Origin: Streptomyces sp. R28
Lineage (GTDB): Bacteria; Actinomycetota; Actinomycetes; Streptomycetales; Streptomycetaceae
Length of the DNA stretch: 64,000 bases
Direction of reading: 5' to 3'
NCBI RefSeq assembly: GCF_041052385.1
Contig: NZ_CP163439.1
Coordinates: 1,364,001-1,428,000 of the forward strand
The translations under genes were made by a program, and so were the position numbers. Below are positions 29,812 through 37,700 of this stretch, piece after piece. The notes beneath the pieces are model-generated. The model saw only the letters and a list, made by a program, of their open reading frames with translations. It was not told the origin of the DNA and did no database searches. Every line of letters begins with the position of its first letter. Positions within the stretch are counted from its first letter, which is position 1.

Positions 29812-30609
29812 TCACACGGAGCGGCGCGCGGCAGCAGTCGAGACCAACCGGTAGCCGGCGGCCGTCTCGCTGCGAGCCAGTTCCACGGCATGCTGCAGGC
29901 TCATCAACGCGGGCAGTCCGAAGATGTCGACGATGGTGGCGAGCCGCTGTTCGACGGTGCCGCCGACCACGTGGTACGGGATCCGGAGCTCGTCGAGCGT
30001 GCCGCGCAGCAGCTCGTCGGACATCTCCCGGAACCGCTCGGAGACCGGCCGGTGCCCATCGGCGACCAGGTCGAACTCCACCGGCAGATGGATGAAGACG
30101 TCGTAGGACCGCCGCGCGTGATCCTTCAGCACCGCACCCATGCCGTCGATCACCTCCTCGTAGAAGTCCGGGGCCGCCTCACCCGCCTCGTAGCCGTCGG
30201 TGGGATGGAGCCCGGCGCGGACGCGGACCTTGCCGTAGACCCACTCGTGCAGCGACGAGCCGTCGGAGAGGAAGCCGTCGGCGAGGTGGGACTCGTGCAC
30301 GGCGCGCTCGGCGAACCGGCGGATGCCGAGCTGGATCAGCTCGGACGCCGTGCACTCCTCCAGGCGCTTGTCCGGCAGCACGTCGGCGAGGATCTCGCGC
30401 ATGGTCCGGGCGTGGGTGCGCGGAATTCCCGTGAGGTGGGAGAGAGCGATGGTCGTCGTGGTCTTGCCCGTGCTGTACGTGCCGGAGACGGCCAGTCTCT
30501 TCCTGCCCGTCCTGCCCGTCCTGCCCGTCCTGCCCGTCCTGCCCGTCCTGCCCGTCCTGCCCGTCCTGCTCGGCACGGCTGTCGTGGGGGTGAACCCGGT
30601 CGTCGTCAT
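29812..30609 (-). CDS. P-loop AAA_28/NadR-like ATPase or kinase with RTG repeat
   Basis: 265 residues; the ATG overlaps the stop of the AvrD-like gene (ATGA). A disordered leader with seven consecutive Arg-Thr-Gly units (residues 15-35) precedes a Walker A motif VSGTYSTGKTT (about 41-51). The body resembles the AAA_28 family of small P-loop proteins related to NadR nucleotide kinases (SYDVFIHLPVEFDLVADGHRPVSERFREM, then IPYHVVGGTVEQRLATI). Kinases of this fold phosphorylate small molecules, so a role in activating a sugar-like or lipid-like intermediate made by the AvrD protein is conceivable. Substrate unknown; family call moderate. Confidence 0.65.
   Translation of the reverse strand: MTTTGFTPTTAVPSRTGRTGRTGRTGRTGRTGRTGRKRLAVSGTYSTGKTTTTIALSHLTGIPRTHARTMREILADVLPDKRLEECTASELIQLGIRRFAERAVHESHLADGFLSDGSSLHEWVYGKVRVRAGLHPTDGYEAGEAAPDFYEEVIDGMGAVLKDHARRSYDVFIHLPVEFDLVADGHRPVSERFREMSDELLRGTLDELRIPYHVVGGTVEQRLATIVDIFGLPALMSLQHAVELARSETAAGYRLVSTAAARRSV
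30502..30564. repeat. Seven perfect 9-bp tandem repeats (CCTGCCCGT) in coding sequence
   Basis: Encodes the Arg-Thr-Gly run near the N-terminus of the P-loop protein. Changes in copy number would keep the reading frame and only alter the length of the basic linker. Confidence 0.95.
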
Positions 30610-31640
30610 CGCAGCCCTCGGTTCGGTAGTCGGTGTGCCACGGAGAAGCCTCCGGTGATGCCGTGGAACGCGTAGCCGAGATCGCAGACCCGCCAGGTGT
30701 CGTCGGCGATGGACAGCACGCGGGTGTCCTCGATCCGCGCGTGCACGGGGAACGCGTGATCCAGCGGGCGCAGCGGCAGACGCGTGGACAGGGCCGCGTG
30801 GCGCAGCCAGAGGGTGTCGCTGGCGCCGCGATCGATGCCGTCGATCTCGTACAGCAGGACCTGGGCGAGCTGGCCCATGACGGTGATCGCGTCGATCATG
30901 GACACGCTGGGCGCGTAGGCCGCCTCGAGGCCGGTGGAGCGCAGGGGGCTTTCGCCGAGTGCGGGCGTGATGTGGGCGGTGGCGTCCACCCGTGCGGCCT
31001 CCCGGTCGACGCTGAGGCCCGTGACGTGCTGGCCGCGGTGTCGGAACAGCTCGGCGAAGTACCGCCGGTGCGGCTCCCGCAGGGTCTCCTCGGCACTCGC
31101 GTGGCGCGTCTGCGCGCCGTCGGGCCGGTATCCGCCTGACACCTCGTGCTGGACCTCGCACCAGACCTCCATCGAGCCGATGCGGGACCGGATCGGGGAG
31201 GCGCGCAGGCCCTCCATGACGTGCACCGACTCGGCGGGACGGGCGACGCCGTGCACGGCGAGGCGGTCGAGGTCCTCATGCGGATGGGCACCGGCCCGCA
31301 TCCGGACGCTCCGCAGCCACATCCGCGAGCGGGCACCGGCGTCGAGACGGTAGGCGTGGCCGATCAGGATCTCGGCCAGCTGCGCTCCCAGCACCAGGGC
31401 GTCGACGCTGCTGAGGTGGGGGACTAGTGCGGTGCCGGTGCCCTTCGCGGACCAGTCGGACGGGTAGCTCACGGACGCACGGGCGGTCACCTCGGTGAAC
31501 TCGGCCCGCCCGACGACACTGATGGCCGCCAGCCGCTGCCGCACGCGCCGGAAGCCGCCGCCGAAGTAGCGGCGCTCACCGGGGCCGAGATAGTCGTCGA
31601 TTTCGGGGACGACCAGCCGGGTCCCCCTCGGGTCCGTCAC
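30606..31640 (-). CDS. AvrD-family protein (syringolide-type signal synthase)
   Basis: 344 residues if the GTG at 31640 is used; it shares GTGA with the stop of the small gene upstream, and a TTG at 31685 would add 15 residues but lies inside that gene. Two similar halves are visible: PHLSSVDALVLGAQLAEILI...WLRSVRMRAG and APSVSMIDAITVMGQLAQVLLYEIDG...LWLRHAALSTRLPLRP, consistent with a double hot-dog fold. The opening IDDYLGPGERRYFGGGFRRV and SYPSDWSAKG recall AvrD of Pseudomonas syringae, which makes syringolides from a beta-ketoacyl chain and a pentulose. I assign the family from memory. In this cluster it could condense a beta-ketoacyl-ACP from the adjacent synthases with a polyol. Confidence 0.6.
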   Translation of the reverse strand: MTDPRGTRLVVPEIDDYLGPGERRYFGGGFRRVRQRLAAISVVGRAEFTEVTARASVSYPSDWSAKGTGTALVPHLSSVDALVLGAQLAEILIGHAYRLDAGARSRMWLRSVRMRAGAHPHEDLDRLAVHGVARPAESVHVMEGLRASPIRSRIGSMEVWCEVQHEVSGGYRPDGAQTRHASAEETLREPHRRYFAELFRHRGQHVTGLSVDREAARVDATAHITPALGESPLRSTGLEAAYAPSVSMIDAITVMGQLAQVLLYEIDGIDRGASDTLWLRHAALSTRLPLRPLDHAFPVHARIEDTRVLSIADDTWRVCDLGYAFHGITGGFSVAHRLPNRGLR

Positions 31641-31819
31641 GACCGACTCGTAGGGGCGATCCGCGCGGGCCGACGGCTCGTCCAAGGAGCAGCCATGAGC
31701 TCGTGGAACATCTCGTAGGAGGAGAGCAGGGGCGTGGCCGGGGCTGTCGGTGCGGGAGCCGCGGGCGGGCGTGGCAGGGACGGACGTGGAAGGGACGGGC
31801 GTGCAGTGGCGGCGTGCAT
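31637..31819 (-). CDS. Small 60-residue protein inserted between oxidoreductase and AvrD genes
   Basis: ATG at 31819 with AGGAAG about eight bases upstream, 31 bp below the acyl-CoA dehydrogenase stop; the TGA at 31637-31639 overlaps the GTG of the AvrD gene. This double linkage argues that it is translated. The N-terminal half is Pro/Ala/Arg-rich with a repeated RPSLP unit; the C-terminal half reads LLSSYEMFHELMAAPWTSRR and ends in a basic tail. No signal peptide, no Cys, no membrane segment and no family that I recognise. It might be a leader that couples translation, a small accessory protein, or (speculatively) a precursor peptide. Confidence 0.5.
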   Translation of the reverse strand: MHAATARPSLPRPSLPRPPAAPAPTAPATPLLSSYEMFHELMAAPWTSRRPARIAPTSRS

Positions 31820-31850
31820 GTCGGGCTTCCTGTCGGGTCGACGGGCGGGA

Positions 31851-33554
31851 TCACAGGCCGAGCAGGTCGTCCATGTGCCGGTCCCGGGAGAGCACCGCAC
31901 GGGCGATGCCGGCGTGGTCCGGGTGGTCCGGGGCGTCGAGGCGCGCCCACAGGTCGCGCAGCCGGAACCGTGCGGCCGTGCAGTGAACGTCCGTGAGCCG
32001 CTGGTGCCCGTCGCCCTCGGCCGCGGCGAGGACCGCCGCCGTGCCGAACAGTTCGCGGGCGATCCGGCCGAGCAGCAGCAGCGGAAACTGCTGGGCGGGC
32101 CGCTCCTTCTCCCCCGCCACGAGGGCGGCGACCTCACGGCAGGCGGCCGGGAAGCGGGCCAGGTCCTCGTGCAGGGTCCGCAGGTGACCGGCGTTGCGCG
32201 CGGAGAAGTTCTCGGTGGCCGCGAAGGCGCCCGAGGAGGCGTCGTGTGCGGCGGCGGGCGGGGGCGCGTCCGCGGTGTGCGCGAGGAGGGCCCGGCCTGT
32301 CTGCAGGTCGACCAGGTCGTCGACACCGCCGGCCGTCCGCAGCATCCTGGCATCCCGGAACGCCCGCTCCAGCGGTACGGGCAGTGCCCCGCGCCGGCGT
32401 TTCGAGCGGACGGTCTCCAGCCCTTCGCCGCCCAGGAGCGAGACCGTGCGGTCCACGACCCGGGTGCACGCCTCGGTGCAGAGGTTGCGGGCGATCATGC
32501 GTTCGAGCCAGCGGTCGTCGGGTGCCGGGGAGCCCAGGCTCCAGCGGACCACCGCGTCCATGGCGCGTACGTCTGCCGCGTTGGCCGCGAGCGTGCGCTG
32601 GATGAGGTCGTACTCCCCCAGGCCGATGCCGTCGATGCGCCGACGTGCCACGAACTCCCGTGACCAGCGCAGGCAGTTGCGGGCGATGGCGAGTGCCGGG
32701 GCCGCCTGGATGAGCATCCGGGCGGTCAGGACGGCCGACATCAGCCGGGGGGTGTGCCGGGGGTCGCCGTGCGGAACCGTCACCACATGGTCCCTGGGTA
32801 TGGTCACCCCGTTCAGGCGCAGCCAACCGTTGGGCAGCCCCCGTACACCCAGGTATTCCAGTCCGGCCCGTACCTCGAAGCCGGGGGCCCGCGTGTCCAC
32901 TACGGCCAGGCCGACTCGGGGGCCGTCCTCCTCCCGTACGGTCACGGTGACGCCCAGCAGGTCGGCGACGGGTCCGTTGCTGATGAACAGCTTGTCGCCG
33001 CTGAGCACATACGCCGAGCCGTCGAGAGTCGGGTCCGCGGTGGTCGCCGGCCACTGGTTGCCCTGTCCGGCGGGCTCCGAGTCCGCGAAGCCGGAGATCA
33101 TGCCTTCGGCGGTACGGCGCCGGATCAGGTCGCGCAGTGAGCCGTGCGGCAGTGTCGGCAGCAGCGACGTGCCCACCCCGATGCCGTTGTGGACGGCGAG
33201 CATGAATCCGATCGCGGTGGACCGGGAGGCGACCGCCTCGACGGCCCGGAAGACCTCGTACGGCGACAGCGCGAGCCCGCCGAGGTCCTTGCCCGCCGCC
33301 AGCCGGAAGGCGCCGAGGTCCCTCAGGCGCGCGATCAGGAACGGGGGGATCTCTCCTTCCCGGTCGACGGCGTCCGGGTCGGCCTCGGTGTCGAGGAAGG
33401 CCAGGAGCCGTGCCACCTCCGCCGGCTGTTCGGCGCTCTGCGACAGGGATGAGCCGCGCCAGGCGTCGAACGCCGGGCGGCCGCTGGTCAGGGCGGTCAG
33501 GAAGGTCGGCGCGGCACCCGTCACAGGGCGCTCCGTGGAAACCTGGACGGTCAT
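31851..33554 (-). CDS. Divergent acyl-CoA dehydrogenase-like flavoprotein with C-terminal extension
   Basis: 567 residues; the ATG lies one base past the stop of the preceding gene, with GGGAGG upstream. Landmarks of the acyl-CoA dehydrogenase fold are present: FADSEPAGQGNQWPATTA (FAD strand), GDKLFISNGPVADLLGV (family GxKxxITNG), LLGGEGLETVRS and LERAFRDARMLRTAGGVDDL (family RDARxxxIxGGTxEI). About 130 extra residues follow the normal end (from ADAPPPAAAHDAS), helix-rich, as in some long dehydrogenases. It could oxidise an acyl-ACP or a pyrroline intermediate; nothing in the sequence fixes the substrate. Confidence 0.8.
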   Translation of the reverse strand: MTVQVSTERPVTGAAPTFLTALTSGRPAFDAWRGSSLSQSAEQPAEVARLLAFLDTEADPDAVDREGEIPPFLIARLRDLGAFRLAAGKDLGGLALSPYEVFRAVEAVASRSTAIGFMLAVHNGIGVGTSLLPTLPHGSLRDLIRRRTAEGMISGFADSEPAGQGNQWPATTADPTLDGSAYVLSGDKLFISNGPVADLLGVTVTVREEDGPRVGLAVVDTRAPGFEVRAGLEYLGVRGLPNGWLRLNGVTIPRDHVVTVPHGDPRHTPRLMSAVLTARMLIQAAPALAIARNCLRWSREFVARRRIDGIGLGEYDLIQRTLAANAADVRAMDAVVRWSLGSPAPDDRWLERMIARNLCTEACTRVVDRTVSLLGGEGLETVRSKRRRGALPVPLERAFRDARMLRTAGGVDDLVDLQTGRALLAHTADAPPPAAAHDASSGAFAATENFSARNAGHLRTLHEDLARFPAACREVAALVAGEKERPAQQFPLLLLGRIARELFGTAAVLAAAEGDGHQRLTDVHCTAARFRLRDLWARLDAPDHPDHAGIARAVLSRDRHMDDLLGL

Positions 33555-33555
33555 C

Positions 33556-34677
33556 TCATGCCTCCCGGACCTGGCTCGCGGCGGTCTGGTCGGCGGACCG
33601 GACCGTGTCGAGGAGCAGGTGCAGTCCCAAAGCGGTCTCGAAGTCGGGCACGGTGCGCGAGCCGGTCCGGATGTCCCGGGCCAGCGCGGTGTACAGCTCC
33701 GCCACGTTGCGTACGGCGGTGTCGGGTACGTCCACCGCCGTACGGCACGTCGGCGGGATGGGCACTTCCTGCCGACCGTCCGCGGCGCCATCCTCCGCCC
33801 CGTACAGGCGGATGTCGCTGACCTGGATGCCGTGTCCCGCGGCGGGCCCCTCGGAGACGAGGGCGAGACTGCCGCGGGTGCCGGAGAACTCGAAGCGGGT
33901 GCGGGCGTGGCCGGCTTTGCCGTCGTGGATGTGCACCGACACGGGGACGCCGGTGACCAGGAACCCGCCGATGAGGATGTGGTCGGCGGTGGTGGCGCCG
34001 ACGCTCTCGGCGGTGTCGGAGACGGTCAGCCTGGGCTGCTGGACGGACAGGGAGGCCGAGAGCCGGCCGATGGCCCCGCACAGGAACTCCAGCAGATCCA
34101 GCGTGTGCCCGCCGGCGACCTCCAGGGTCCCGGCGCCGTTGCGCCGGTCGAGCGTGTACACGGAGTCGGAGGTGACGGTGCCGCCCGCTCCCTTGGCCCG
34201 CGCGGCATACACGTTCACCCCGGTGACCCGGCCGATGGCGCCGGAGCTGAGCAGCCGGCGGGCGTGGCGGACCGCGGGCGCGTGCCGGGCCTGGAGGCCG
34301 ACCGCGTGGTGGACGCCGGCCTTCCCGGCGGCCGCGGCCATCACCTCGGCCTCCTTGGTGGTGCGCGCGAGCGGCCACTCGCAGTAGACGTGCTTTCCCG
34401 CATCCAGGGCCGGCAGGACGAGCTCGGCATGGTCCGGCGTCTTCACCGCGACGACGACCAGGTCCACGTCGGGGTGGCCGCTCAGTCGGGCCGGGTCGGT
34501 GAAGGCGTGGGCGGCTCCGTAGTGTTCGGCGGCACGGCGGGCGCTGCCGGAGCGGGTGGTGGCGACCGCCGTGATCTCGTAGTCCGGCAGGGCGGTCAGG
34601 GCCGGCAGGTGCGACATCCTGGCCCAGCCCCGCTCGGTGCCGGCGCCGATGACGCCTACGCGGATCGGTTCGCTCAT
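33556..34677 (-). CDS. Gfo/Idh/MocA-type oxidoreductase with EWP instead of EKP
   Basis: 373 residues, ATG with GAGGGAAGAAG upstream. The N-terminal Rossmann fold has VGVIGAGTERGWARMSHLPAL, and VKTPDHAELVLPALDAGKHVYCEWPLA lies where the family has its E-K-P motif. The catalytic lysine is replaced by tryptophan, as in the Gal80-like branch. The C-terminal sheet domain carries GAGTLEVAGGHTLDLLEFL, so the His of GGHxxD is kept. Most members oxidise or reduce sugar-like ring alcohols with NAD(P). Coupled to the dehydrogenase-like gene downstream and 106 bp below the megasynthase. It may reduce a keto group of the product, but the missing Lys makes catalysis uncertain. Confidence 0.82.
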   Translation of the reverse strand: MSEPIRVGVIGAGTERGWARMSHLPALTALPDYEITAVATTRSGSARRAAEHYGAAHAFTDPARLSGHPDVDLVVVAVKTPDHAELVLPALDAGKHVYCEWPLARTTKEAEVMAAAAGKAGVHHAVGLQARHAPAVRHARRLLSSGAIGRVTGVNVYAARAKGAGGTVTSDSVYTLDRRNGAGTLEVAGGHTLDLLEFLCGAIGRLSASLSVQQPRLTVSDTAESVGATTADHILIGGFLVTGVPVSVHIHDGKAGHARTRFEFSGTRGSLALVSEGPAAGHGIQVSDIRLYGAEDGAADGRQEVPIPPTCRTAVDVPDTAVRNVAELYTALARDIRTGSRTVPDFETALGLHLLLDTVRSADQTAASQVREA

Positions 34678-34720
34678 GGCTTCTTCCCTCGTCTGGGGGA
34701 CGGAACGGAGTGAGGGGGTG

Positions 34721-34769
34721 CACCGGGGCGGAGCCGACGGCGGGGGAATCGGCCGGCCCCGCCCCGGTG
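34721..34769 (-). terminator. Possible attenuator hairpin between megasynthase and downstream genes
   Basis: CACCGGGGCGG and CCGCCCCGGTG form a perfect 11-bp stem around a 27-base GC-rich loop, in the 106-bp gap after the megasynthase stop. It could partially terminate transcription into the accessory genes. Confidence 0.4.
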
Positions 34770-34783
34770 CCGTTCGGGGTGGG

Positions 34784-37700
34784 TCAGGAGAGCGCGGCCA
34801 GTTCCTCGCCGAGGATGCGGACCGCGGTGGTGATCTGCTCCTCCGTGTGCTCGGAGGTGATGAAGAACCGCAGCCGGGCGAGGCGCTCCTCCACCGCCGG
34901 GTGCAGGATCGGGTTGGCGCTGACACCGCGGGCGTAGAGGCGGTCGGCGAGGCGGAGCGCCTTGTCGGAGTCGCCGGTGATCGCGGGCACGACCGGGGTG
35001 CCCTCGCTGGTGCCCACGTCGACGCCCGCCTCAGCCGCGAGCCGCAGGAACAGCGCCGCGTTGTCGTGCAGTCGGGTGACCCGCTCGGGCTCCTCGCGGA
35101 TCAGCCGCAGCGCGGTGAGCGCGGCCGCGGTGGACGCCGGGGGCAGGCCCGCGCTGAAGACGAAGCCCGGCAGGGTGTACCGGAAGTGCTCGATCAGCTC
35201 CCGTCGCCCGGCCACGTAACCGCCGCAGCTGGCCAGCGACTTGGACAGGGTGCCCATCCACACGTCCACGTCGTCCGGGTTGACCCCGGAGAACTGGGCC
35301 ATGCCGCCGCCGGTCTTGCCCATGACGCCGATGCTGTGGGCCTCGTCCACCATGAGCAGGGCATCGTGCTTCTGCTTGACGGCGATGAGTGCGGGCAGGT
35401 CGGAGGTGTCGCCGTCCATGCTGTACACGCCCTCCACCACGACCAGCACCCGCCGGTAGTTCTCCCGCACATGGCTGAGGATGCGGTCGAGGGCCACGAG
35501 GTCGTTGTGCGGGAAGGGCTGCCGGGCGGCGCCCGACTGGCGGCAGCCCTGGATGATGCTGTCGTGCGCGAGGGAGTCGTGCAGGATCAGGTCCTCGGGT
35601 CCCATCAGGTGCCCGATGACCGTGACGTTGGTGGCGTGCCCGCTGACCAGGCTCACGGCGTCCTGGGCGCCGACGAGTTCGGCAAGGCCCCGGTCGAGTT
35701 CCTCGTGCAGCGGGCGGTTGCCGGAGAGGATGCGGGCGGCGGACACCGAGGAGCCGTAGCGCTCGACGGCGTCCTGGATCGCCGCGGCGACCTCCGGATG
35801 CCCCGACAGACCCAGGTAGTTGTAGCTGGAGAACGAGATCAGCTCGCGCTCACCGACCCGGGTGGTGTCCCGGATGGTGCCCTCGTGCGGCAGGAAGTAC
35901 GGGTTGACGACGCCGGATGCCTCGATCGTGCGCTTACGCTCCAGTGAGGCGAGGACCTCCGGGAACACCCGGACGTCGGCGGCCTCGCGACGGTCTGCGG
36001 CCGTACGGGATCGCCCGGCGGGTGCGGCGGGGCTGTTCTCGGACGCCTGCGGTGCGACCGGTGTCCGCGGCGCGGGAATCCGTGCCATGGGCTGCACGCC
36101 GAGGCGGTCCTCGATGGTCGTGACCAGATCGCCGATCGTGGCGATGTCCATCATCTCCGCGGCCTTCACCTGAAGGTCCGGCCACTTGCTGCGCAGCCGG
36201 GTGGCCAGCTCCGCCAGCATGATCGAGTCGAACCCGAGGTCGGTGGCGAAGACCTGCTCGGGGCGCAGGAATTCCTCGGGGTAGGCGCTGACCTTGGCTA
36301 TCCCGGCATACACCGCCGCCCGCACCTCGTCGGAGCCGGCCACGACCGGTGCCGCGGGGGGCTCGACGGACGCCATCTGAGGTGCCGGTCCCGCATGCGC
36401 GGCCTCGGGCAGCCTCTCCTCGATCCGTTCCCCGACGGGCGCGGCGATCGTGTGGACGGCCGCCGACGGCAGGTTCCGGCCGGCCGGGTCGAAGGACTGG
36501 AGCAGGGACACCTGGGCGTGCAGGAACTCGATGAGACCGCTCATCCTCGGCTCTCCGATCGGGGAGGTGGCAAGGGGGGAGGGAATGACCGTGCGAAGGC
36601 TCGGCTCGGGGACGCGGGTGCCGGACGGTTCGGTCGCCGTCGTCGCCGTCGTCGCGGCGGGGCTCGGGATCACCACGCGCCGCTTGGTACGGCCCGTGCC
36701 GGTACGGACGGTGTACACCGACGTCTCCAGGGGGGACGGCGGAAGGGACAGCAGCCGGCCGCCCGCTGCGGGGAGGAGCACGGCCGGGTCCAACGGCGCC
36801 CCGGCCACGGCGAGCCGGCCGAGCGCGGTGAGGAAGGCGCGGCCGTCGTCCGACCGGCCCGTCGTCAGCGGAACCAGTTGCAGATCCGCGCCGGCCTCGC
36901 TGCGTCCGGCCATGCGCAGCAGGGTGTCGCCGCCGTAAACCTGTACGAGGAAGCGGGCGCCTGTCGCGGCCACCGATCGCACGGCGTCGGTGAACCGTAC
37001 GGGGGCGGTGTTGTGGCGGGACCACAGATGCTTGATCTCCTGCGGTTCCCGGCACTCCTGGCCGCTGACGCCGGAGATGAAGGTGCGGGTGGGTTCGGTC
37101 AGCGGTAGGCCCGCGATGGTCTCGGCCATCGCCTCGTCGGCCGCCGCGACCAGGGGCGAGTGGAAGGCGTGCGAGACCCGCAGCCGGACCGCGGCGACGC
37201 CCTGTTCCGCGCAGTGGGCACGCAACGCCTCCACGGTCTCGGCGCTGCCGCTGAACACGAGCTGGCCCTCGTGGTTGTAGCAGGCGGGCCAGACCCCGTC
37301 CACGGCTTGGGCCAGCCGCTCGGCCTCGGCGAGGGGCGCCTGTACGGCGAGCATGGCGCCGGTTCCGGCCGGTACGGCCGTAGCCAGCGCCGCACCCCTG
37401 CGTGTCATGAACCTGACAGCATCAGGGGCGGCGAACGCCCCGGCCGCGACCGCGGCGGGGAACTCACCGACGCTGTGGCCGACCGCGACATCGGGCCGGA
37501 TTCCGCAGGCGGCGAGGAGTTCGACAGTGCCCGCACCCGTAATGCCCAGCGCCGGCTGGCACATGTCGGTCACCATCAGGGCGGCCTGCGCATCGCTGTC
37601 GTCGGCGTCGTGCGATTCCCACAGCAGCCGGGGCAGCGCCTGCGGCACCGTCTCGGACTCCTCGGCGGTCACGGCGGCCAGCTCGGCCGCGCGCCCCGCC

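Noticed and set aside
30502..30564. Possible CRISPR-like repeats
   Set aside because: Units are 9 bp, contiguous without spacers and in frame within a gene.
28150..30675. 841-codon plus-strand frame
   Set aside because: Opposite the OYE and P-loop genes; the repeated Pro-Ala-Arg stretch in it is only the antisense of the 9-bp repeat.
30606..31685. AfsA-type gamma-butyrolactone synthase
   Set aside because: The double-domain pattern is similar in kind, but I could not find the AfsA motifs; AvrD fits better.
31641..31685. TTG at 31685 as the start of the AvrD-like gene
   Set aside because: It has no ribosome site and lies inside the small upstream gene, whereas the GTG at 31640 overlaps that gene's stop in the GTGA arrangement used elsewhere in the window.
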